This document shows, in pieces, positions 27,733 to 33,705 of a DNA stretch of 33,705 bases. This DNA comes from Paracoccaceae bacterium (GTDB taxonomy: Bacteria; Pseudomonadota; Alphaproteobacteria; Rhodobacterales; Rhodobacteraceae), in assembly GCA_014623385.1 (NCBI GenBank), contig JACOMT010000004.1, positions 13,218 to 46,922 of the forward strand. Reading direction: 5' to 3'. How positions within the stretch are numbered: position 1 is the stretch's first letter; each line of letters opens with the position of its first letter. Below the pieces are notes generated by a model. The model saw nothing but the letters and a program-made list of their open reading frames with translations, ran no database searches and had not been told where the DNA came from. A program made the translations under genes and the position numbers.

Positions 27733-29115
27733 CTAGTTGGTTCCAAATGGTATCGCGTTCTCGCCGGATTGGGCGTCGATCTTAGAGCGTGGCCAGTTAA
27801 CTTCGACAATTGCGCCGCATTGAGGTTCTCGCATGGTGATCGTTTGATAGGGGTCGGACCCGTTGGCAAATCGAATAACTGCCCCGGATCGTTCCAGCAA
27901 CGTTTTAGCGATAAACAGACCCAAACCCATGCCTTCATATTCCGGTCGGGCGCGCTGATCAGCTTCGGTGCATCGCCGACGCACAAAGGGATCGCCGATC
28001 CGGCCTAGCAAATGCGCGGGATAGCCGCAGCCATCATCCAGAATGCGGATCGTGATGATATTCTCTGTCCATATCGCCTCTACCCAGACATTGGCACGGG
28101 CAAAATCGACACCGTTTTGAATGAGATTGCGTAGACCGTGAATGATTTCGGGGCGGCGCAGGACCGATGGCTGGTGGCTCTGGCCGCCATGGCCTGGCCC
28201 CGCCTCGAAATGAAGTTCAGTGCCGCGGTTTTTGTGGGGTTCGGCTGCCTCGTCAATCACAGTGGTCAGCGGTACCTGACGCAGATCCAGGTCGGCTTTG
28301 CCCGCGCGGCCCATATCCCGCAGAATATCGCGACAGCGGTCCACCTGTTCTCGGATTAGCGCTGCTTCGCCACACAAATCAGGCCGATCATCCAGTGCTT
28401 CAATCAACTCGTCACTAGTCAGTTTGATGGTCGCCAATGGTGTGCCCAGCTCGTGTGCGGCGGTGGCCACGACCCCGCCGATGTCCGTCAGCTTTTGCTC
28501 GCGGGAAAGCGCCATTTGTGTCGCGGCCAGTGCTTCGGACATTGAATGCATTTCCGAACTGATGCGCCGAGCATATGCACCAATAAACAGTATTGCGATC
28601 ACGATGGCCAGCCAGTTGCCGAAAATATAGATGTCCAGCATCTGCAGATCTGCCCCGTCGCCAGTACACAGGGGTAAATAGAATTGCGACATCAAGGTTA
28701 CTAGAAAAATAGCTGTCCCCCCAATAATCAGTATTGATCGCAGGTTCATCACCGTTGCCGAGATTGTGATTGGGCCCAGAATCAACAAAGCAAAAGGATT
28801 TTTCAGACCACCCGTTAAATACAGCAAAAGCGATAATTGAAGCAAATCAAATAACACTGTAATCAGGGTTTCAATCTCGGTCAGGCGTTTGTTTTGCGGA
28901 AAGGAAAACGTAGCCACCAGATTGCTAATGACCGATATCGAAATCGCGAAATAACATAGCAGATGGGCAAACTGTAGATCAAAGATCTGTTGTGCCACGG
29001 TCACGGCGGCTAGCTGACCGACCGCTGCGACCCATCGCATCAGGATCATCGTGCGTAAACGAATCCGGTTGCTGCGTGGCTGACTGACAGGAAACACGAC
29101 CTTGACCTCAGGCAT
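27733..29115 (-). CDS. regB: Redox-sensing histidine kinase RegB (PrrB/ActS type)
   Basis: The 460-aa membrane sensor kinase phosphorylates RegA under reducing conditions. About six N-terminal transmembrane helices (about 25-185) include the quinone-binding motif GGLKNPF (102-108, family GGxxNPF). The dimerisation box HELGTPLATIKL has the phosphoacceptor H221, and the redox-active cysteine C261 lies exactly 40 residues later, as H225/C265 in Rhodobacter capsulatus. The ATPase domain has an N box (NLIQNGVDFA), DDGCGYP and GMGLGLFIAK. The frame stays open to 29916 antisense to senC; the start MPEVKVVF at 29115 gives the normal length. It is divergent from senC. Confidence 0.95.
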   Translation of the reverse strand: MPEVKVVFPVSQPRSNRIRLRTMILMRWVAAVGQLAAVTVAQQIFDLQFAHLLCYFAISISVISNLVATFSFPQNKRLTEIETLITVLFDLLQLSLLLYLTGGLKNPFALLILGPITISATVMNLRSILIIGGTAIFLVTLMSQFYLPLCTGDGADLQMLDIYIFGNWLAIVIAILFIGAYARRISSEMHSMSEALAATQMALSREQKLTDIGGVVATAAHELGTPLATIKLTSDELIEALDDRPDLCGEAALIREQVDRCRDILRDMGRAGKADLDLRQVPLTTVIDEAAEPHKNRGTELHFEAGPGHGGQSHQPSVLRRPEIIHGLRNLIQNGVDFARANVWVEAIWTENIITIRILDDGCGYPAHLLGRIGDPFVRRRCTEADQRARPEYEGMGLGLFIAKTLLERSGAVIRFANGSDPYQTITMREPQCGAIVEVNWPRSKIDAQSGENAIPFGTN

Positions 29116-29202
29116 TTTTGATCCTATGTGGGTTACACATCTTGATCGTCTTGATACGCTGGAAATTAATATTCCACGAATTTCGATGAACCTGAGGGCG
29201 GC

Positions 29203-29826
29203 ATGAACGCAAAATTGATCGCAATCCTGTCGGCTTGTAGCATTTTGAGTGTTTTGACGGTTACCTGGATTGTCGTACAAAACCAATCCTCTGGCGACCA
29301 ATTTGCCGAATGTCGCACAACCCGGAGTGCGGGTGGTACCGGGGCGATTGGTGGCCCGTTCGAATTGGTCAATGGGGACGGTTACACCGTGACGGATACC
29401 GATGTGATCACCCAGCCATCTATCCTCTACTTCGGCTATACTTTTTGCCCCGATCTCTGCCCCTTTGATGTTGTGCGCAATGCGGATGTGGTTGATCTGC
29501 TGACGGCCCGTGGACAATCTGTGACCCCCGTCTTTATCTCCATTGACCCTCGGCGGGATACACCGGATGTGATCAGAGATTTTACGTTTAATATACATGA
29601 AAAGATGATCGGGCTTACCGGGTCGAACGCCCAGGTCAAAGCCGCCAGCCAAGCCTACAGAGTCTATTACAATGCGCATCTGACCGAAGATGAATATTAC
29701 TTGGTTGATCATACAACACACAGCTATCTGGTGTTGCCGGACCATGGATTTGTTGAATTCTTCCGTCGCGACATAACGGCTGAGGCGATGGCCGAGCAAG
29801 TCAACTGTTTCTTGCAAAATGCCTAG
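29203..29826 (+). CDS. senC: SCO1/SenC family copper-binding protein
   Basis: The 207-aa thioredoxin-fold protein is anchored by an N-terminal transmembrane/signal segment (about 5-26) and faces the periplasm. The copper ligands are in CPDLC (C82, C86) and the later histidine in VDHTTHSYL. The family helps assemble the CuA centre of cytochrome c oxidase, and SenC modulates RegB signalling in Rhodobacter. It sits between divergent regB and regA as in that genus, and GAGGGCGGC precedes its ATG. Confidence 0.95.
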   Translation: MNAKLIAILSACSILSVLTVTWIVVQNQSSGDQFAECRTTRSAGGTGAIGGPFELVNGDGYTVTDTDVITQPSILYFGYTFCPDLCPFDVVRNADVVDLLTARGQSVTPVFISIDPRRDTPDVIRDFTFNIHEKMIGLTGSNAQVKAASQAYRVYYNAHLTEDEYYLVDHTTHSYLVLPDHGFVEFFRRDITAEAMAEQVNCFLQNA

Positions 29827-29909
29827 ATTAATCAGTACGTTGACCTTTTCGGGCTGGCAACGATACTTGTGTGACTCACATCCATTTGGGACGTTACGGA
29901 GAACGCCCA

Positions 29910-30464
29910 ATGCCATCCACCGCGATCAAAGAGATCGGGCCAGATAAATCCCTGTTACTGGTCGATGACGATAAACCCTTTTTGCGCCAATTGGCCAAAG
30001 CCATGGAAAAGCGCGGGTTCGAGATTGAAACGGCGAGGTCCGTGGCCGCCGGGCTCATCATCGCGACGGCCTGCCCCCCGGCCTATGCGGTGGTCGACCT
30101 GCGGTTGGAGGATGGTAATGGGTTGGATCTGGTCGAAGTGTTGCACGATAAACGACCCGACAGCCGGGTTGTGGTTCTGACGGGCTATGGCACGATTGCG
30201 ACAGCGGTGGCTGCGGTGAAAATCGGGGCGACAGATTACCTGTTGAAACCGACGGGCGCGACTGATATACGCAATGCGCTTTTGGCTGCTGGTGACAAAC
30301 TGCCCCCGCCACCCGAAAATCCGATTAGCGCGAATCTCGTCCGGTGGGAACATATTCAGCGAGTATATGAGCTGTATGACCGCAATGTCAGCGAAACTGC
30401 CCGGCGTCTAAACATGCACCGCCGCACGTTGCAACGGATATTGGGTAAGCGCAGACCGCGCTGA
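29910..30464 (+). CDS. regA: Redox response regulator RegA (PrrA/ActR type)
   Basis: The 184-aa two-component regulator is the same length as R. capsulatus RegA. The receiver domain has the acidic pocket DDD (19-21), phosphoacceptor D63 in VVDLRLEDG, T in VVLTGYGTI and K in YLLKP. The poly-proline linker PPPPENP leads to the Fis-type helix-turn-helix (ETARRLNMHRRTLQRIL) at the C-terminus. The frame opens earlier at 29871, but ATG 29910 with an ACGGAG ribosome site gives the family start. It probably controls respiration, photosynthesis or carbon and nitrogen fixation genes, depending on the host. Confidence 0.96.
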   Translation: MPSTAIKEIGPDKSLLLVDDDKPFLRQLAKAMEKRGFEIETARSVAAGLIIATACPPAYAVVDLRLEDGNGLDLVEVLHDKRPDSRVVVLTGYGTIATAVAAVKIGATDYLLKPTGATDIRNALLAAGDKLPPPPENPISANLVRWEHIQRVYELYDRNVSETARRLNMHRRTLQRILGKRRPR

Positions 30465-30480
30465 TCACGGATCAGTCCGT

Positions 30481-30606
30481 TTATAGGTTTTGCCAGGCCT
30501 TGCGTTCAGCCCATTCGATGGCGGTAATTTCGACCTTCAACACTGTTGTGAACCGACGGCAATTATCCCTGATAAAATTTCGGCCAGCGGTGCATACTAG
30601 GATCAT
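30481..30606 (-). CDS. Possible small protein (41 aa) behind the HD gene
   Basis: An ATG 3 bp after the stop of the HD gene opens a 41-codon frame: it starts MILVCTAGRNFIRDNCRRF and ends EWAERKAWQNL before TAA at 30483-30481. I do not recognise the family. The close spacing suggests translational coupling, and the composition (charged, two Trp, two Cys) looks protein-like. It could also be the end of a decayed gene. Coding status is uncertain. Confidence 0.4.
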   Translation of the reverse strand: MILVCTAGRNFIRDNCRRFTTVLKVEITAIEWAERKAWQNL

Positions 30607-30609
30607 AGA

Positions 30610-31209
30610 TCATAGCTGTACCGATAGGATGTTGTAACGTTTGTTGTAGCTGTCGCGCACTTCCCTCGGCGGGCGCAAGGTGATATGTAACCCCTTCAGG
30701 ATCGCGTCCTTGGGTCGGCCAAAGAATTTTGCGGCTTCATCTTCGGAAAATCCGGCGATGTTGATCGCCTCCATCCAGGCACTTATACGGTCGGCGCGTT
30801 TGATCGACGCCTTTACGGTTTTGGGCAATGTTGGCGGTAGTCCAAAGCGCAGGTGAATCGCATGGGTCAGCCGGGCGTCCAACGCTTCATAACCGGTTCC
30901 GACGGCCGCTTTGACCGGGGAAATCAGGTCGCCAATCACGTATTCCGGTGCGTCGTGCAACAGCGCGGCCAAGCGCCATCTGATGGGGGCTGCCGGGTTC
31001 AGGCGGCCAAAGATCTCTTCAACCAACAGCGAATGTTCAGCCACTGAATAGGCATAATCCCCCTTTGTCTGGCCATTCCATCGCGCGACAAAAGCTAGGC
31101 CATGGGCGATATCCTCAATCTCAATATCTATAGGTGTGGGATCCAACAGATCCAATCGGCGGCCTGACAACATGCGTTGCCACGCGCGGGGTGGTTTGGT
31201 GGGGGCCAT
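30610..31209 (-). CDS. HD-domain phosphohydrolase (YfbR-like)
   Basis: The 199-aa HD-superfamily metal-dependent phosphohydrolase shows metal ligands at H59 (SVAEHSLLV) and HD (85-86) in LLHDAPEY, with a later KRADRISAW. The YfbR group dephosphorylates deoxynucleoside 5'-monophosphates, but the substrate here is not deducible. The start MAPTKPPRAWQRMLSGRRLD at 31209 looks like the standard Rhodobacterales N-terminus. It sits between regA and ahcY, pointing towards regA. Confidence 0.88.
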   Translation of the reverse strand: MAPTKPPRAWQRMLSGRRLDLLDPTPIDIEIEDIAHGLAFVARWNGQTKGDYAYSVAEHSLLVEEIFGRLNPAAPIRWRLAALLHDAPEYVIGDLISPVKAAVGTGYEALDARLTHAIHLRFGLPPTLPKTVKASIKRADRISAWMEAINIAGFSEDEAAKFFGRPKDAILKGLHITLRPPREVRDSYNKRYNILSVQL

Positions 31210-31697
31210 TCATGGTCCTCGATTTTATCACATCCACAGCACTTGCCGCCAAGATGTGCAATTGTTCCGCGACTGTCCGGTGCTTGCGTTTCAGATTCCT
31301 TGGTACCCGTATCACGCATGCCCAAGGCTCCCCATGGGACTCCGGTAGCTATTGAACAGGAGATTGGGATGTATTCAAACGCCTCGTGTCGCCGCCATTG
31401 TAATTTGGTGCTGTCAGCTTGACCCCACCCGCACTTGCCCGGAAATGTTCGCTGTACGCGGCTTTGATCGACAATCCCATGGGATAACGGCATCAGCCGC
31501 GTGGTGGCAGCTCCGGTGAAAACCGGGCAATCCGTGTCTTTGCCAGAAGTCACTAGCCCAAAAGCAGCGCATTCTAGACCGACCGGTCACGGTCCGGTGA
31601 CGTCGCATCTTATTTTAGCAAGCAGATTGTCAAACCAAAACCGCTTTGGTAACGGTCCGTGTCTGTTTTCGTCAGCGTTCAGGAGGCATCGCGCAGG
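31210..31697. other. Long intergenic region, ahcY leader
   Basis: I see no convincing gene in this 488-bp gap. It must hold the ahcY promoter and leader and the HD-gene promoter. Near the ahcY end are a hairpin ACCAAA-ACCGC-TTTGGT (31634-31650) and a GTCAC/GTGAC pair with a 6-nt loop (31586-31601). AGGAGG (31681-31686) lies 11 bp before the ahcY ATG. I could not fit these to a known SAM or SAH riboswitch. Confidence 0.4.
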
Positions 31698-33086
31698 ATG
31701 GCCAAAGACTACGTCATCAAGGATATCTCGCTGGCCGGTTTCGGCCGCAAAGAGATCAATATTGCCGAAACCGAAATGCCGGGTCTGATGGCCCTGCGCG
31801 AAGAATATGGCAAAGAAAAACCACTGACCGGCGCGCGCATTGTTGGCTCGCTGCATATGACGATCCAAACCGCAGTTTTGATCGAAACGCTAGTGGCCCT
31901 GGGTGCCGAGGTGCGCTGGGCTTCGTGCAACATCTTTTCTACCCAGGACCATGCCGCTGCGGCGATTGCGGCCGCGCACATTCCGATTTTTGCAGTCAAG
32001 GGCCAGTCGTTGGAAGAGCACTGGGACTATCTGGATAAATCTTTTTTGTTTGACGATGGCCCAAACATGATCCTGGATGATGGTGGCGATGCGACACTCT
32101 ACGCCCTGCTGGGTGCTCGGGCCGAAGCGGGCGAAGATCTCATCCCGGTCCCCACTTCGGAAGAGGAAGAAGTGATCAAGGCGCAAATTAAAAAACGCAT
32201 GACCGCAAGCCCCGGCTGGTTTACCAAAACCTGCGACCAGATCAAAGGCGTGTCGGAAGAGACGACAACCGGCGTCAATCGGCTCTATCAGCTGGTCAAA
32301 GATGACCGGCTGCCCTTCCCGGCCATCAACGTTAATGACAGCGTGACCAAGTCGAAATTCGATAACAAGTACGGCTGCAGGGAATCACTCGTTGACGGCA
32401 TCCGCCGCGCCACCGACACGATGATGGCGGGCAAGGTCGCGGTTGTGTGCGGTTATGGCGATGTGGGCAAAGGGTCCGCCGCATCATTGGCTGGCTCAGG
32501 CGCGCGTGTGATCGTGACCGAGGCGGACCCAATCTGCGCCCTGCAGGCAGCACTGGATGGATTCCAGGTGACCACGCTGGAAGACGTAGTTGAAACTGCC
32601 GACATTTTTATCACCACTACCGGCAACAAAGATGTCATCCGCATTGAGCATATGCGCCAGATGAAGGACATGGCAATCGTTGGCAATATTGGTCATTTTG
32701 ATAACGAAATCCAGGTCGCCAACCTGCGCAATCACAACTGGACCAGTATCAAGGACCAGGTGGATATGATCGAAATGCCTTCGGGCAACCGCATCATCCT
32801 GCTCTCTGAGGGCCGTTTGCTGAACCTGGGCAACGCCACCGGCCACCCGTCTTTTGTGATGTCGGCCAGTTTCACCAACCAGACACTGGCACAAATTGAG
32901 CTTTGGACCAAGGGCAAAAACTACGACAATCAGGTCTATGTCCTGCCCAAACATTTGGATGAAAAGGTCGCCCGCCTGCATCTGGGCCGCATTGGGGTAA
33001 AACTGACCGAACTCAGTGCCGAGCAGGCCGCCTATATCGGCATCAAACCCGAGGGTCCGTACAAGCCGGATCATTATCGCTATTGA
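31698..33086 (+). CDS. ahcY: Adenosylhomocysteinase (S-adenosyl-L-homocysteine hydrolase)
   Basis: The 462-aa NAD-dependent enzyme splits S-adenosylhomocysteine to adenosine and homocysteine, relieving inhibition of SAM methylases such as RsmG. Substrate-domain blocks [25 protein letters not shown] and [14 protein letters not shown] are followed by NAD-binding [11 protein letters not shown] (GYGDVGKG at about 252-259). It ends in KPDHYRY, the C-terminal tail that reaches the neighbouring subunit's cofactor. The ATG at 31698 gives [10 protein letters not shown]; the frame is open 13 codons upstream, but an AGGAGG lies inside that stretch. Confidence 0.97.
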   Translation: MAKDYVIKDISLAGFGRKEINIAETEMPGLMALREEYGKEKPLTGARIVGSLHMTIQTAVLIETLVALGAEVRWASCNIFSTQDHAAAAIAAAHIPIFAVKGQSLEEHWDYLDKSFLFDDGPNMILDDGGDATLYALLGARAEAGEDLIPVPTSEEEEVIKAQIKKRMTASPGWFTKTCDQIKGVSEETTTGVNRLYQLVKDDRLPFPAINVNDSVTKSKFDNKYGCRESLVDGIRRATDTMMAGKVAVVCGYGDVGKGSAASLAGSGARVIVTEADPICALQAALDGFQVTTLEDVVETADIFITTTGNKDVIRIEHMRQMKDMAIVGNIGHFDNEIQVANLRNHNWTSIKDQVDMIEMPSGNRIILLSEGRLLNLGNATGHPSFVMSASFTNQTLAQIELWTKGKNYDNQVYVLPKHLDEKVARLHLGRIGVKLTELSAEQAAYIGIKPEGPYKPDHYRY

Positions 33087-33127
33087 TCTGTATGCTGGCC
33101 CCGTCAACGATTGGCTGACAGTATGAT

Positions 33128-33150
33128 GCAGTCCAGTCGGATTGTTTTTG
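33128..33150 (+). terminator. Probable intrinsic terminator after ahcY
   Basis: A stem CAGTCC (33129-33134) and GGATTG (33139-33144), with one G-T pair and a 4-nt loop, is followed by TTTTT (33145-33149), 42 bp after the ahcY stop. Confidence 0.55.
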
Positions 33151-33520
33151 CCTTTTAAGACGCTATTCCTGTGCCGGTTTACTCTTTGCCACCACCATGA
33201 TGTTCAGAAACGCGGCTGCGCGATCCAAGTCGTCGCTAAGGCAGGGGCCAATGTCGCAGTGTGCTCTAGCGTCAGCGCCGTTTGTGCAGCTGACATATTC
33301 GTGATTACAATAAGTCTACTGGATATCATGTAACAGCAGAGGAAAGACCGATGGGGAAACGTGATGCCCTGGCAGCGCAATTTTCCCATAGTTTGAAATG
33401 CTTAGGTTTTGTACACTGCACGGCAATCGGGTGGCACTATGTATGTGCGCAAAAACGTGGCGTTATGGGACTGTGACGATGTCGCAGAGAGGGTCGACCT
33501 CTGGGCTATTTTTTAATAGC
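33151..33520. other. Intergenic region downstream of ahcY, no gene seen
   Basis: No recognisable protein is found in six frames. A hairpin GCTATT-TTTT-AATAGC lies at 33505-33520, immediately past the stop of the EVE remnant, and may mark the end of that former gene's transcript. Confidence 0.45.
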
Positions 33521-33705
33521 TTAGCCCGGATCGGTTGTGCCTAGCGCACAGACCGCTAGCCATTCGGCTTGGGTCACAGGCTGGACTGACAGCCGCGAGT
33601 TTTTGACCCGTACCATGTCGGTCAGGGGCGGGGATCAGCTTTGATGTGATCCAGTGTCACGGGCTGTACAAAGCTTGTAGAATGGTACGATATCGACACA
33701 GTCCC
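33521..33705 (-). pseudogene. EVE-domain protein remnant (partial, runs off window)
   Basis: The minus strand shows the C-terminal part of an EVE (YTH/PUA-like) domain protein split over three frames: DCVDIVPFYKL, then PVTLDHIKADPRP, then LTDMVRVKNSRLSVQPVTQA with EWLAVCALGTTDPG and a TAA at 33523-33521. These match the order of the family segments WDCVDI, PVTLxxIKADPRL and MxLVRQSRLSVQPVT. At least two frameshifts within 185 bp make it non-functional. EVE domains bind modified nucleic-acid bases; the intact gene's role is unknown. Confidence 0.75.

Noticed and set aside
29116-29916. N-terminal extension of regB to 727 aa
   Set aside because: The added 267 residues are antisense to senC, have no RegB-like sequence, and the start at 29115 gives the known family length.
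31128-31553. 141-codon minus-strand ORF upstream of the HD gene
   Set aside because: No recognisable motif, it overlaps the HD start in another frame, and its composition looks like non-coding shadow.
31500-31580. Cobalamin or SAH riboswitch upstream of ahcY
   Set aside because: A CCGGTGAAAACCGG stretch recalls part of the cobalamin box, but the remaining conserved core and the SAH-riboswitch pairing are not present.
33142-33333. 63-codon ORF after ahcY
   Set aside because: No ribosome site, it starts within the terminator, and no family features are seen.
1-33705. CRISPR arrays, tRNA, rRNA, phage genes or a defence island
   Set aside because: I saw no regularly spaced repeats, no tRNA or rRNA sequence, and all recognisable genes are housekeeping or the single IS relic.

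Overview
The window is a chromosomal, origin-proximal segment of an alphaproteobacterium, most likely of the Rhodobacterales (Roseobacter/Rhodobacter group). The evidence is gene order and protein character: rho-hemJ facing aroE-coaE-dnaQ-secB(-fxsA), a Tim44-like gene beside secB, rsmG-parA-parB, the tsaE-amgK-murU-addB-addA-trxA run, and a RegB/SenC/RegA redox cluster next to ahcY. The encoded proteins closely resemble what is known of that order. I did not run any search.

Layout. 1-2943: hrcA (partial, minus) diverges from rph-rdgB-hemW. 2940-9714: parB, parA, rsmG, mnmG, mnmE and rho all run leftwards. Two perfect 16-bp parS palindromes lie inside the start regions of rsmG and mnmG. 9842-10291: hemJ. 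10292-10598: an AT-rich gap with four DnaA-box-like sequences, which I interpret as the chromosomal replication origin (oriC); genes flanking it point away on both sides. 10599-13486: a short unrecognised ORF, then aroE, coaE, dnaQ and convergent secB. 13487-15355: a broken fxsA, an intact Tim44-like gene, a vestige that is probably mltA, and an Smr-domain gene. 15641-26435: a long leftward run, tsaE > amgK > murU > addB (frameshifted) > addA > trxA > hslV > hslU. 26771-27512: a decayed IS5-type insertion sequence with recognisable inverted ends. 27733-30464: regB (minus) divergent from senC and regA. 30481-31209: an HD-domain phosphohydrolase with a possible 41-aa ORF behind it. 31698-33086: ahcY. 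33521-33705: the broken 3' end of an EVE-domain gene, running off the window.

How the genes work together. The left half is an origin/segregation module: oriC, parS, ParA/ParB, with the tRNA-wobble modification pair MnmE/MnmG, 16S rRNA methylase RsmG and Rho. The right half mixes proteostasis (SecB, HslUV, thioredoxin), recombination (AddAB), peptidoglycan recycling (AmgK/MurU), tRNA t6A synthesis (TsaE), the redox-responsive RegBA system with its Sco-type copper protein, and S-adenosylhomocysteine recycling.

The most striking overall property is gene decay. fxsA, mltA (probable), an IS transposase and an EVE gene are degraded, addB carries a single frameshift, and the ydiA and maf genes expected between oriC and aroE are missing. 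This pattern suggests ongoing genome erosion, as in a host-associated or bottlenecked lineage, although the addB frameshift alone could be a sequencing error. I found no CRISPR array, tRNA or rRNA, and no clearly novel multi-gene system.
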